Source: Nocardiopsis sp. CC223A
Lineage (GTDB): Bacteria; Actinomycetota; Actinomycetes; Streptosporangiales; Streptosporangiaceae
Reading direction: 5' to 3'
Assembly (NCBI RefSeq): GCF_030766825.1
Contig: NZ_JASFDV010000023.1
Coordinates: forward strand, 1-64,000
Length of the DNA stretch: 64,000 bases
Below, piece by piece: positions 25,716 through 34,609 of the stretch (the stretch's first letter is position 1; each line of letters begins with the position of its first letter). The position numbers were made by a program, and so were the translations under genes. The notes under the pieces were generated by a model. The model did not search any database. It worked only from the letters and a program-made list of their open reading frames with translations, and was not told where the DNA came from.

Positions 25716-26360
25716 ATGACACGACCCCGGGTGGAACTGATGCGCCCCTGGCGGGGGATGACCCCCGACGAGCGCCAGCGGGTCCGGCGCCGCCGCCTGC
25801 TGGACGCCGCCCTGGAGGAGTTCGGCACGGTGGGGTTCCGGGCCGCCACGGTCGGCGGGATCTGCGCCCGCGCCGAACTCACCAACCGCTACTTCTACGA
25901 ACACTTCGCCGACCGCGAGGCCGCCCTGCGCGCCGTGTACGACGAGCTCCTGGACCTGGCCCTGGACGTGATGACCACGGCCCTGGACACCCGGGAGAAC
26001 TTCGAGGACCAGGTCATGGCGGCCCTGAACGCCTACCTGGGCTTCGTCATGGCCGACCCCCGCCGCCCCCGGGTCATCTCGCTGGAGAGCGTGGGGGTCA
26101 GCCCCGCCATGGAGGAGCGCCGCCGCCGCGCCCGCCACACCATCGCCGACCTCATCGACACCGCCTACGCCCGCGGCGCGGCCCGCGGACACCTGGTGGA
26201 CCGGCCCTTCCGCAAACAGGCGCTGGCGCTGGTGGGGGCGGCCAACGAACTGGTCGTCGACTGGGTGCTGGGGGACCGCTCGCAGGACGCCGACCGGGTG
26301 GGCGCCGACATCGCCGAGGTGTACCTGCCGCTGCTGCGCTCACGCCGCACCGCCCCCTGA
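25716..26360 (+). CDS. TetR-family transcriptional regulator
   Basis: 214 residues. The N-terminal TetR helix-turn-helix is clear: RRRLLDAALEEFGTVGFRAATVGGICARAELTNRYFYEHFADREAALRAVYDELL (residues about 25-80). The C-terminal ligand-binding domain is all-helical (TIADLIDTAYARGAARGHLVDRPFRKQALALVGAANELVVDWVLG). It lies 99 bp upstream of the flavoenzyme gene, in the same orientation, with a TTGACA...TGTCAA inverted repeat between them, so it probably controls that gene. Confidence 0.9.
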   Translation: MTRPRVELMRPWRGMTPDERQRVRRRRLLDAALEEFGTVGFRAATVGGICARAELTNRYFYEHFADREAALRAVYDELLDLALDVMTTALDTRENFEDQVMAALNAYLGFVMADPRRPRVISLESVGVSPAMEERRRRARHTIADLIDTAYARGAARGHLVDRPFRKQALALVGAANELVVDWVLGDRSQDADRVGADIAEVYLPLLRSRRTAP

Positions 26361-26390
26361 CCGCCCCGCGCGGACCCGCCCGCCCCACTC

Positions 26391-26410
26391 TTGACACATC
26401 GGCATGTCAA
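26391..26410. promoter_or_regulatory. TTGACA-N8-TGTCAA inverted repeat, probable TetR operator
   Basis: The 20-bp site has perfect 6-bp arms (26391-26396 and 26405-26410) separated by 8 bp. The left arm also fits a -35 hexamer for the downstream gene at 26460. TetR-type operators are inverted repeats of this kind. Confidence 0.55.
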
Positions 26411-26459
26411 CTTGCAGGCTGTGAGCCACATCACCCCCCTGCCGCGAACAAGGACCACC

Positions 26460-27617
26460 ATGAGCCCGCGCTACGGCGACTACCAGCTGGAGATCTACCT
26501 CAACGGCCTCACCGGCGTCGTCCCCGACCACCCGATGACCTTCACCGACCTGGCCGAACGCGCCCACCGCGCCCTGCCCCCCGGCATCTGGTCCTACGTC
26601 GCCGGCGGCGCCGGCGACGAGCACACCCAGGACGCCAACGCCGCCGCCTTCACCGACTGGGGCCTGTACCCGCGCATGTTCGTCGGCGCCGCCGAACGCG
26701 ACCTGTCGGTGGACCTGTGCGGCATCACCCTGCCCTCACCCCTGCTCATGGCCCCCGTCGGCGTCATCGGCCTGTGCTCCCAGGACGGCCACGGCGACAT
26801 CGCCACCGCACAGGCGGCCGCCGCCACCGGGGTGCCCATGATCGCCTCCACCCTCACCCAGGACCCCATGGAGCAGGTCACCCCCCACCTGGGCGACACC
26901 CCCGGCCTGTTCCAGCTCTACACCCCCACCGACCGCGACCTGGCCGCCAGCCTGGTACACCGCGCCGAACAGGCCGGCTTCAAAGCCATCGTCGTCACCC
27001 TGGACACCTGGGTCACCGGATGGCGGCCCCGCGACCTGGCCACCGCCAACTTCCCCCAACTGCGCGGCCACTGCCTGGCCAACTACACCTCCGACCCCGT
27101 CTTCGCCGAAATCGTGGGCCCCGACCCCGCCCCCGACCAGGTGGTGGCCACCTGGGCCGGACTCTTCGGCAACCCCCTCACCTGGGACGACCTGCCCTGG
27201 CTGCGCTCCCTCACCGACCTGCCCCTCATCGTCAAGGGCATCTGCCACCCCGACGACGCCCGCCGCGCCGCCGCCGAAGGCGTCGACGCCATCTACTGCT
27301 CCAACCACGGCGGCCGCCAGGCCAACGGCGGCATCCCCGCCCTGCACTGCCTGCCCGAGGTCGCCGCCGCCACCGACCTGCCCGTCATCTTCGACTCCGG
27401 GGTGCGCTCGGGCACCGACATCGTCAAGGCCCTGGCCCTGGGCGCCACCGCCGTCGCCGTGGGCCGCCCCTACGCCTACGCCCTGGCCGTGGGCGGCGTC
27501 CCCGGCCTGGTGCACACCCTGCGCGCACTGCTGGCCGAGGCCGACCTGCTCATGGCCGTCAACGGCTACCCCACCCCCGCCGACCTCACCCCCACCGCCC
27601 TCAAACGCCTGCGCTGA
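26460..27617 (+). CDS. alpha-hydroxy-acid oxidising flavoprotein, lactate 2-monooxygenase-like
   Basis: 385 residues of the FMN-dependent LldD/glycolate-oxidase family. Visible: WSYVAGGAGDEHTQDANAAAF near the N-terminus, LLMAPVG for FMN binding, FQLYTPTDRDLAASLVHRAEQAGFKAIVVTLDTWVTGWRPRDL, LIVKGICHPDDARRAAAEGVDAIYCSNHGGRQ with the catalytic His in SNHGGRQ, and VIFDSGVRSGTDIVKALALGATAVAVGRPYAYAL. The GWRPRDL segment and the length favour lactate 2-monooxygenase over quinone-linked lactate dehydrogenase. Cytoplasmic. Probably regulated by the adjacent TetR protein. Confidence 0.85.
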   Translation: MSPRYGDYQLEIYLNGLTGVVPDHPMTFTDLAERAHRALPPGIWSYVAGGAGDEHTQDANAAAFTDWGLYPRMFVGAAERDLSVDLCGITLPSPLLMAPVGVIGLCSQDGHGDIATAQAAAATGVPMIASTLTQDPMEQVTPHLGDTPGLFQLYTPTDRDLAASLVHRAEQAGFKAIVVTLDTWVTGWRPRDLATANFPQLRGHCLANYTSDPVFAEIVGPDPAPDQVVATWAGLFGNPLTWDDLPWLRSLTDLPLIVKGICHPDDARRAAAEGVDAIYCSNHGGRQANGGIPALHCLPEVAAATDLPVIFDSGVRSGTDIVKALALGATAVAVGRPYAYALAVGGVPGLVHTLRALLAEADLLMAVNGYPTPADLTPTALKRLR

Positions 27618-27678
27618 CCCCCGGCCCCCGGCCGAAGAACATGCGGCCCGGGCCGGGACACCGTGGCAGGATGCACCC

Positions 27679-28608
27679 ATGTCGGCACGCGAACTCATCG
27701 TCCTGGGCACCTCCAGCGCGGTCCCCACCCCACGGCGCAACCACAACGGCTACTTCCTGCGCTGGGACACCCACGGCATCCTCTTCGACCCCGGCGAGGG
27801 CACCCAACGCCAGATGCGCACCGCGGGCCTGTCGGCCACCGACATCACCCGCATCTGCATCACCCACTTCCACGGCGACCACAGCCTGGGCCTGCCCGGC
27901 ATCATCCAGCGCATCGCCCGCGACCAGGTCCCCCACCCCGTCCCGGTGGCACACCCCGCCGCCGGCGCCGACCACTTCGAGCGGCTGCGCCACGCCACCG
28001 CCTTCCACGACACCGCCCGCATCGTGCCCCAACCCGTCACCGGGGACGGCGCCTGCCCCCTGGGCGAACCGGACCTGCACATCACAGCGCTGCCCCTGAC
28101 CCACTCCCTGCCCTGCTACGGGTACCGGATCGCCGAACCCGACGGGTGGCGGATGCTCCCCGACCGGCTCGCCGCCCACGGCATCACCGGCCCCCTCATC
28201 GGACTCCTGCACCGCCAGGGCCGGGTCACCGCCCCCGACGGGCACCGGGTGGAACTGGCCGACTGCGCCGAACCCCGGCCCGGGCAGGTCATGGCATTCG
28301 TCATGGACACCGCCCCCTGCCCCCAGGCCGTCGAACTCGCCCGGGACGCGGACCTGCTCGTCATCGAGTCCACCTACCTGGACTCCGAAGAACACCTGGC
28401 CGCACCCTACGGCCACCTCACCGCCCGCCAGGCCGGCCGCATCGCCGCCCAGGCCCGGGCCCGGTCGGTGGTCCTGACCCACATCTCCGAACGCTACGGC
28501 GCCGACGAGGACCCGCTCTTCACCGCCCAGGCCGCCGAAGAGTTCGACGGACCCCTCACCCTGGCCCAGGACCTGGACCGCATCACGGTGCCCGCCCGCA
28601 CCCGCTGA
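27679..28608 (+). CDS. rnz: ribonuclease Z (tRNA 3' processing)
   Basis: 309 residues of the metallo-beta-lactamase RNase Z family. It starts ELIVLGTSSAVPTPRRNHNGYFL; the zinc motif HFHGDH appears as ITHFHGDHSLGLPGIIQR. Further ligands are in LPLTHSLPCYGYRI, the metal-binding Asp in AFVMDTAP, and His in VVLTHISERY. RNase Z removes the 3' trailer of tRNA precursors. Length and motif order are normal. ATG at 27679. Confidence 0.93.
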   Translation: MSARELIVLGTSSAVPTPRRNHNGYFLRWDTHGILFDPGEGTQRQMRTAGLSATDITRICITHFHGDHSLGLPGIIQRIARDQVPHPVPVAHPAAGADHFERLRHATAFHDTARIVPQPVTGDGACPLGEPDLHITALPLTHSLPCYGYRIAEPDGWRMLPDRLAAHGITGPLIGLLHRQGRVTAPDGHRVELADCAEPRPGQVMAFVMDTAPCPQAVELARDADLLVIESTYLDSEEHLAAPYGHLTARQAGRIAAQARARSVVLTHISERYGADEDPLFTAQAAEEFDGPLTLAQDLDRITVPARTR

Positions 28609-28612
28609 CCGC

Positions 28613-29632
28613 CTACGCCAACGCGGCGACGGCCCGGTCCACGTCGTCCTCGGTGTTGTACAGGTGGAACGACAACCGGGTACGGCCCGCCCGCACGGTC
28701 GTGGCGATCCCCGCCGCCGCCAGGCGCTCGTGCGCCCCCGGCAGATCCACCGACACGATCGCCGAACCGCCCGGACCCCACCCCAACCGGGCCCGGAACC
28801 GGTCCGCCAACCCCACATTGTGGGCGTGCACCTTGTCCACCCCCACCCCCAACAGCACGTCCAACGACGCCACCACCGCGGTGTGCGCCACCCAATTCGG
28901 CGAGGTGTCGAACCTGCGCGCACCCGCCGCGGGCACGAACCGGTCCACGAACAGGGCGGCCGGGTCCGCCGCCGCGGCCGGCCCCGCACCGGGGACCACG
29001 GCCATACGCTCCTGCAACGCCGGCGCCAGGTAGGCGTACCCCAGACCGCGCGGCGTCATCAGCCACTTGTAGGCGGCACCCACCAGCGCGTCGAAACCGG
29101 ACGCGTCCAGGGGCAGCCACCCGGCCGCCTGCGTGGCGTCCCCCACCACCAGCGCCCCCACCCCCCGCGCGGCCGCGGCGATGTCGGCCACCGGCGCCAC
29201 CGCCCCGGTGCCCGGGTGCACGACACTGAACGCCACCGCGTCGCACCCCTCACCGGCCGCCGCCGCCAACCGGTCCAAGGGCACGGTGCGCACCCGCACC
29301 CCCCGGGCCTGGAAGGGGAACAGCACCGACGCGAACTCCCCCTCGGGGACGAGCACCGTCGCCGACCGGGGCAGGGACGCCGCCAGGGTGCCCAACAGCT
29401 GGGAGGTGGCCGCACCCAGGGCGATATCGCCCCCGGGCACACCCAACAAGGCGCCCAGACGCCGACGGGCCTCCCGGGTGGTGCGCCCCCACCGGGCGGG
29501 GTCGCCGGTGGCCGTCGCCCAGGAGTCGAGGTGCTCTGCCAGCGCGGCCCGGGTGGTGGCGGGCGGAATACCGTACTGGGCGGTGTTGAGCCAGACGGTG
29601 TCGGTGTCCCACAAGTGGCGCAGATCGTCCAT
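28613..29632 (-). CDS. class V aminotransferase / cysteine-desulfurase-like PLP enzyme
   Basis: 339 residues. A PLP fold-type I layout is visible: [25 protein letters not shown] at the N-terminus, [16 protein letters not shown] for cofactor phosphate contact, [56 protein letters not shown] with the Schiff-base Lys in AAYKWL, and [20 protein letters not shown] at the end. Members transfer amino groups or abstract sulfur; the substrate here is unknown. There is no clear cysteine loop for desulfurase activity. It converges with rnz, with stops only a few bases apart. Confidence 0.85.
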   Translation of the reverse strand: MDDLRHLWDTDTVWLNTAQYGIPPATTRAALAEHLDSWATATGDPARWGRTTREARRRLGALLGVPGGDIALGAATSQLLGTLAASLPRSATVLVPEGEFASVLFPFQARGVRVRTVPLDRLAAAAGEGCDAVAFSVVHPGTGAVAPVADIAAAARGVGALVVGDATQAAGWLPLDASGFDALVGAAYKWLMTPRGLGYAYLAPALQERMAVVPGAGPAAAADPAALFVDRFVPAAGARRFDTSPNWVAHTAVVASLDVLLGVGVDKVHAHNVGLADRFRARLGWGPGGSAIVSVDLPGAHERLAAAGIATTVRAGRTRLSFHLYNTEDDVDRAVAALA

Positions 29633-29641
29633 CCCCCCGTC

Positions 29642-30616
29642 CTACCACCCGCCCCCGCGCCCGCCCGGGGCCAGGGCCCGCCCCAGGGCGCGTTCGGCGA
29701 TGGCCGCCATCACCTCACGGTCGGGCGCCGCGGGGTCGGCCAGGTACCGCAACGGCCCGGCGACCAGCGACAGGTCCATCGCCAACGCGTACAACCCCAT
29801 CCGGTGCGGGTCCAACGGCCGGGTGGCCAGGCGCCGGTGGTCGGCGAACCGCAACCGCAGGAAGGCGTGCTCCCACTCGTGGTCGAACCACATCAGCCCC
29901 TCGATGTCGATGAGGGCGCCCTGCCCGTCGGCGGTGGCCAGGACGTGGTCGGGCCCCAGCTCCCCGTGGATCAGCGAGTACCCGCCCGGACGGGGCTCGA
30001 TGAGTGCCGCCCGGGCGTGCAGCTCCCCCTCCAACGCCGGGCGGGCCGCCTCCACCCGAGCGTCCAGCCGGGCGGCCTCGGCCAGGTCCGCCAACGCCCG
30101 GGCCAGGACCGCCTCGTGACAGGACGCGGCGGCGGGGGCGCCCCCGCCCGCCAGATGGGCGACCCTGCCGAAGGCGGGGTGGGTGCGCCCGTGCAGGACG
30201 CCCAGGGTCGCGGCCAGGTGCTCCAGCACCGGCGCGGCCCGCCCCGGGTCGGTGCCCAGCAGATGCTCCAGGGTGGGACCGGCGTCCTCCACCACCGCCA
30301 GCGCCCCACCGGGGCCCTCCTCCTCCAGGGCGTACAGGGCGGGCACCCGCACCCCCGCCTCGGTGAGCAGCACGTGCGCCGCCGCGAACAGCCCCGGCCC
30401 CGAGGCGTGGGAGAAGGGGTCGGCCGGATCGGGCGGCCCCTGCCCGGCGGGCCAGCGGTCGTGGTCGGGGTGCCACCGGTAGGCGACCACACGCGAACCG
30501 TCCGCCAGGACCACCCGCCACACCCCCTTCTTGGTGCCGCCGCGCAGCACCTGCACCTCCCGGGCGGGGCGGGCATCGCCCACCAGGGCGGGAACGGCAC
30601 TCGCCAGGGACCTCAA
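29642..30616 (-). CDS. phosphotransferase-family (APH-like) kinase
   Basis: 324 residues. VQVLRGGTKKGVWRVVLADGSRVVAYRWHP is the nucleotide-binding lobe. YSLIHGELGPDHVL contains the catalytic-loop HGE-x5-H pattern (HGD in most kinases; here HGE), and ALIDIEGLMWFDHEWEHAFLRLRF has the metal-binding D-I-E. The HGD-to-HGE change is unusual and may affect activity. The substrate is unknown. Start codon TTG at 30616, or a nearby GTG. Confidence 0.75.
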   Translation of the reverse strand: MRSLASAVPALVGDARPAREVQVLRGGTKKGVWRVVLADGSRVVAYRWHPDHDRWPAGQGPPDPADPFSHASGPGLFAAAHVLLTEAGVRVPALYALEEEGPGGALAVVEDAGPTLEHLLGTDPGRAAPVLEHLAATLGVLHGRTHPAFGRVAHLAGGGAPAAASCHEAVLARALADLAEAARLDARVEAARPALEGELHARAALIEPRPGGYSLIHGELGPDHVLATADGQGALIDIEGLMWFDHEWEHAFLRLRFADHRRLATRPLDPHRMGLYALAMDLSLVAGPLRYLADPAAPDREVMAAIAERALGRALAPGGRGGGW

Positions 30617-30953
30617 CGGGACACCTCATTCCTGCGACAGGGGGAACACATCCTGCCACCCCATGACCGCTCGTCCGCCCCGCCCCTACCGACGCAATGA
30701 CCGCACACGACCGCCCGGCGGCCCCGTCGGAAAGACACCCGGCACAACGACACCGCACCGGTGCGCCCCGGCCCCTCATCCCGCTCGGCCGGGTCGGCGC
30801 GGGCCACCACCTGCTCACCGGGCTCCGGACCGCCGTCGACGAGGCCGACACCACCGGCGGCATCAACGCCCGCCCTGGAACCCGTCGTCCGCGACACCAC
30901 CACCCCCGCCCGGGCGTGCGGCTCCCCCTCCAACGCCGGGCGGGCCGCACCGG
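30617..30953. other. 337-bp intergenic region containing a 42-bp repeat
   Basis: No supported gene. Positions 30907-30948 repeat 30008-30049 with one mismatch, so a piece of the phosphotransferase coding sequence is copied here. Confidence 0.5.
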
Positions 30954-31865
30954 TCAGCGCGACACCGGACCCGGCTCGCCGACCACCGGACGCGGCACCG
31001 ACCGCCGCCGCGAGAGCGCCACCCCCACCAGGCACAACACCCCGCCCACCAGACCACCCGCCGTGGGCACCTCACCCAACAGCGCCCACGACAACACCAC
31101 CACCAGCGCCGGAACCAGATACGTGGTCGCACCCAACCGCGCCGCACTCATGTGCGACAGGGCGAACCCCCACGTGGTGAACGCGACCGCCGTGGGGAAC
31201 ACCCCCAGGTACACCACGTTCGCACTCGCCCACCACGGCGCCACCGCGGCCTCGGCCACCAGCACCGGGGCGAAGGGCAGGCACGCCACCGCCCCGACGA
31301 TGCACCCCCACCCCGCCACCTGCAACGGGCTCGCGTGCGCCAGCGCGGGCTTTTGCGCCACCACCCCGACCGCGTAGGTCACCGCCGCCACCAGGCACAG
31401 CACCACACCCGTCCAGGTCACATGCCCGGGCCCGGCCGTGGTCAGCCCCACCACCGCCGCACCCGCGAACGCCACCGCACCGCCCACCACCAGCCACACC
31501 GTCAACCGCTCACCCAGCCACGCCACGCTCAACAGCGCGATCAGCACCGGCCCGATGTTCACCAACAGGGCCGCGGTCCCGGCGTCGACCTCCCGCTCAC
31601 CCCAGTTCAACGCCACCATGTACACCCCGAACCACAACAGCCCCGAGCACACGATCCCCGGCCACGCCGCCCGGGCCGGCCACCCCGACCGGGTCACCAG
31701 CAGCAGGGCGCCCAGCACCAGCGCCCCGGCCAACAACCGCCCCAGGGCCAACGCCCCGGGGGAGTAGAACCCACCGGTGATCCGGATGGACACGAACGCC
31801 GACGCCCACAACAGGACCGTCACCCCGGCCGCCACCACGGCCGGAACAGGAGTACGAGAAGTCAT
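30954..31865 (-). CDS. EamA/DMT-family transporter
   Basis: 303 residues with ten hydrophobic helices in two five-helix EamA repeats: AAGVTVLLWASAFVSIRIT, GALALGRLLAGALVLGALLLV, GIVCSGLLWFGVYMVALNWGE, AALLVNIGPVLIALLSVAWLGERLT in the first half, and FPTAVAFTTWGFALSHMSAARLGATTYLVPALVVVLSWALLGE in the second. Such proteins export metabolites or amino acids; the substrate cannot be told. It is immediately downstream of the ArsR gene, on the same strand, likely as an operon. Confidence 0.88.
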   Translation of the reverse strand: MTSRTPVPAVVAAGVTVLLWASAFVSIRITGGFYSPGALALGRLLAGALVLGALLLVTRSGWPARAAWPGIVCSGLLWFGVYMVALNWGEREVDAGTAALLVNIGPVLIALLSVAWLGERLTVWLVVGGAVAFAGAAVVGLTTAGPGHVTWTGVVLCLVAAVTYAVGVVAQKPALAHASPLQVAGWGCIVGAVACLPFAPVLVAEAAVAPWWASANVVYLGVFPTAVAFTTWGFALSHMSAARLGATTYLVPALVVVLSWALLGEVPTAGGLVGGVLCLVGVALSRRRSVPRPVVGEPGPVSR

Positions 31866-31874
31866 GGAACGACC

Positions 31875-32576
31875 CTAGAAGGCGGACACTTCGTCCTCCG
31901 ACGAAATATCCAGGACCGCACCCCACGCCCGGCGCCCGGCCCCGGTCACCCGCACCGCCCGCGAGGACCCCACCCGCTCACACCACCCCGCCGCGAACGC
32001 GTGCGCGCACAGCACCGCCCCGGCCGCCCCCGCCAGGTGGTGGCGCCGCTCGGTCCAGTCCAGACAGGCCCGCGCCAACGGCCGCCGCCCCCGCTCCGGC
32101 AACGGGGCGCCCAGATCCGCGAACCACGCCCGGCCCGCCCCGGTCACCCCCAGGTCGGCGGTGAGCAGCCCCCGCCCCACCATCGCCTCGGCCACCGCAC
32201 ACCCCAGCGCCCCGGCCAGATGGTCGTAACACGTGCGCGCCCGGGCCATCGCCTCCCGGGCACGGTGGGCGCGCAGGGTCGGCGCCGTCGTCGCAGCGGG
32301 TGCGGCCCGGGCGGCCAACGCCTCCACCAGGGCGGTGATCTCCCCGTCGGCCAGGGCCACGTACCGGTGCCGCCCCTGCCTGCGCTCGACCAGCACACCG
32401 CCACCGATCAGCCGCCCCAGATGGGCGCTCATGGTGGAGGCGCCCACCCCGGTGTGCCGGCACAGCTCGGTGGCGGTCCACGCCCGCCCGTCCGCCAACG
32501 CCAAACACACCCCGGCCCGGGTCGGATCGGCCAGCAGGGCCGCCAACGCGGCCGTCTCATGCGCGTGAGAGGACAT
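31875..32576 (-). CDS. ArsR-family winged-helix regulator
   Basis: 233 residues from ATG 32576. The N-terminal ArsR domain: ALAALLADPTRAGVCLALADGRAWTATELCRHTGVGASTMSAHLGRLIGGGVLVERRQGRHRYVAL. The longer C-terminal half (RAREAMARARTCYDHLAGALGCAVAEAMVGRGLL... ) is typical of the longer actinobacterial ArsR/SmtB relatives and has several cysteines that might sense metal or redox state. The gene precedes the EamA exporter by 9 bp and probably controls it. Confidence 0.88.
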   Translation of the reverse strand: MSSHAHETAALAALLADPTRAGVCLALADGRAWTATELCRHTGVGASTMSAHLGRLIGGGVLVERRQGRHRYVALADGEITALVEALAARAAPAATTAPTLRAHRAREAMARARTCYDHLAGALGCAVAEAMVGRGLLTADLGVTGAGRAWFADLGAPLPERGRRPLARACLDWTERRHHLAGAAGAVLCAHAFAAGWCERVGSSRAVRVTGAGRRAWGAVLDISSEDEVSAF

Positions 32577-32619
32577 ACCACCAGCATCCCACCGGGACGG
32601 TTCGCCGGACGGCGAACCG

Positions 32620-33321
32620 TCAGCGCAGGAGCGAGCGCCCCGCCGGAGCCGACCCGAGGGTCTCCACCGGCGCCACCCGCCCCAACGCCTCGCGCCCGGC
32701 GCAGTGCGCACGAACCGCGTCCCAGTGCCGCCGGTGGGCGCCCTCATCCGCATAGGACACCACCACGACGGCGACATTCTCCCCGGTGCGCACCGGCAAC
32801 CGCGGGAAGGTGCCGGGCGCCTCCTCCGTGACCAGCACCGCGAGCGGAGCGGGCCCCACCTGCCCCAGCACCGGCACCAGAGCGTCCCGCACCAGCGCCG
32901 GACCCGCCGCATCGCCCACGGGGAAGGACCACACGGTGACGGCGACGAACCGGCCCGGGGCCGGCGCCCCCACCCGCGCCCGCCCCGACGGATCCACCAC
33001 CAGGCCCCCGCCCACCGGGCGCAACAGCAGGACATCGTCGGAGTCGACCATCGTGTCGTTGGCCGCGGGGCCGCTCGGCCCACACCGGACCCCCGTAGAA
33101 CGCCTCCAGGCCCCGCCGGCGCACCCCCGCGGCCACACGAACCGGTCCGCATCGTCCAGGTCCCGGAACCGGCCCAGCACCGCCATCCCCACCGCCTCCC
33201 GGGTCTCGACGAACCCGGCGTCGAACAACCCGATGAGGTCCTCGCGCCGCCCCGGACGCAACGTGTACCGACGCAACTCGACCACCCGGGAGCACACCAC
33301 GCCAGGACCCCTGTCCGCCAT
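32620..33321 (-). CDS. NIPSNAP-family-like protein with a locally frame-altered segment
   Basis: 233 residues. VVELRRYTLRPGRREDLIGLFDAGFVETREAVGMAVLGRFRDLDDADRFVW fits the NIPSNAP fold (ferredoxin-like dimer). Next the frame reads PRGCAGGAWRRSTGVRCGPSGP, whereas the shifted frame there reads VRRRGLEAFYGGPVWAERPR, the sequence expected for the family. Afterwards the original frame resumes with ANDTMVDSDDVLLLRP. Two opposite one-base shifts (about 33120 and 33065) therefore rewrite about 20 residues while keeping the gene open. Function unknown. Confidence 0.7.
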   Translation of the reverse strand: MADRGPGVVCSRVVELRRYTLRPGRREDLIGLFDAGFVETREAVGMAVLGRFRDLDDADRFVWPRGCAGGAWRRSTGVRCGPSGPAANDTMVDSDDVLLLRPVGGGLVVDPSGRARVGAPAPGRFVAVTVWSFPVGDAAGPALVRDALVPVLGQVGPAPLAVLVTEEAPGTFPRLPVRTGENVAVVVVSYADEGAHRRHWDAVRAHCAGREALGRVAPVETLGSAPAGRSLLR

Positions 33322-33414
33322 GCCGGGGCGGGGACGCCCCGAACACACCCACCGCAGGGGGACCGGTGTCGAAAACCCGATGCGCACCCCACAGACCCCG
33401 GACATACTCGGCGG

Positions 33415-34149
33415 ATGCACAACCCCTACGACGACCCCGCCGTCGCCGCCCTCTACGACGCCTTCAACCCCTGGGCGGCCTGCGACGACTTCTACCTCGA
33501 CCTCGTCATGGACGCCCCCGCCGCCCTGGACGTGGGCTGCGGCACCGGCCTGATCCTGCGCACCGCCCGCGAACGCGGCCACACCGGCCGCCTGGTCGGC
33601 CTGGACCCGGCCGACGCCATGCTCCAGGTGGCCCGCTCCCACACCGAAGAGGTCGACTGGATCCGCGGCGACCTGTCCACCCACACCTGGGAAGGCGGAT
33701 TCGACCTGGCCACCATGACCGGCCACGCCTTCCAGGAACTCCTCACCGACACCGCCGTCGTCGACGCCCTCACCGCCATGCGCACCGCCCTGAACCCCGG
33801 CGGGCTGATAGCGTTCGAGACCCGCAACATCACCGCCCGCGCCTGGGAGCGGTGGACCCCCGACCACGCCCGGACCGGGACCCTGCCCGACGGCCGCACC
33901 GTCACCGACGTCCACGACGCCCGCCCCATCACCCCCGAAGGGCTGGTGACGTTCACCTCCACCACCACCGGCACCGACGGCCGAGAGATCCTGTCCACGG
34001 TCAGCACCCTGCGGTTCCTGACCACCGACCACCTGGACACCCTGCTGGCCGCCGCCGGGCTCGCACAGGTCGAACGCCACGGGAACTGGGACCGCACCCC
34101 CCTCACCCCGGCCTCGCCGGAGGTCATCACCCTGGCCCGCCCCACCTAG
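33415..34149 (+). CDS. class I SAM-dependent methyltransferase
   Basis: 244 residues. Motif I is AALDVGCGTGLILRTARERG, motif II GLDPADAMLQVARSH, then DWIRGDLSTHTWEGGFDLATMTGHAFQELL and LNPGGLIAFETRN. It fits a small-molecule methyltransferase (methyltransf_11/25-type). ATG 33415. The stop overlaps the end of the convergent PNPOx gene by four bases. Confidence 0.85.
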   Translation: MHNPYDDPAVAALYDAFNPWAACDDFYLDLVMDAPAALDVGCGTGLILRTARERGHTGRLVGLDPADAMLQVARSHTEEVDWIRGDLSTHTWEGGFDLATMTGHAFQELLTDTAVVDALTAMRTALNPGGLIAFETRNITARAWERWTPDHARTGTLPDGRTVTDVHDARPITPEGLVTFTSTTTGTDGREILSTVSTLRFLTTDHLDTLLAAAGLAQVERHGNWDRTPLTPASPEVITLARPT

Positions 34150-34532
34150 TCCGGGCGCACGTTCCCCAGAACGCGTTCGACGGTGACCTCGATGACCACC
34201 CGGGCCGGGTTGGGCCGCGGCTCCCGGTAGCGCTCGCCGTAGCGGCGCACCGCCTCCGCCACCCGCCCGGGGTCATCGGACACCACCGCCGGACCCTCCA
34301 CCGTGCACCAGCGCCGCCCCTGCACCTGCGACACCGACACCCGCACCCCCGGATGCGCCGCCAGATTGCGGGCCTTGAAACTGCCCCCGTCGCAGATCAC
34401 CCGCACCACACCCAGATCGGCGTCATAGGTGGCGCCCACCGGAACCTGGTGGATCGACCCGTCCGGCCGGGGCGAGGCCAGCATGCACAACCGGTGCTCA
34501 CCCCAGAACTCCGCGAACCCGCCCTCACCCAC
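34146..34532 (-). CDS. PNPOx-like F420/FMN-binding protein
   Basis: 128 residues from GTG 34532, chosen because GAGGGGGG lies 6 bases upstream. The split-barrel pattern of PPOX-class F420-dependent reductases: LCMLASPRPDGSIHQVPVGATYDADLGVVRVICDGGSFKARNLAAHPGVRVSVSQVQGRRWCTVEGPAVV. These small proteins bind F420 or flavin and carry out reductions of unknown substrates. Normal length for the family. Confidence 0.82.
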   Translation of the reverse strand: MGEGGFAEFWGEHRLCMLASPRPDGSIHQVPVGATYDADLGVVRVICDGGSFKARNLAAHPGVRVSVSQVQGRRWCTVEGPAVVSDDPGRVAEAVRRYGERYREPRPNPARVVIEVTVERVLGNVRPD

Positions 34533-34609
34533 ACGAACCCCCCTCGTCTTGAGGGACCAGGATCCCACGCCCACCCCGCACGGCGACCGGACACCACCCG
34601 CCCCGAGGG

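Noticed and set aside
26717..29033. Long Arg/Pro/His-rich frames opposite or out of frame with the flavoenzyme and rnz
   Set aside because: No domain text, no ribosome sites, and they overlap well-supported genes.
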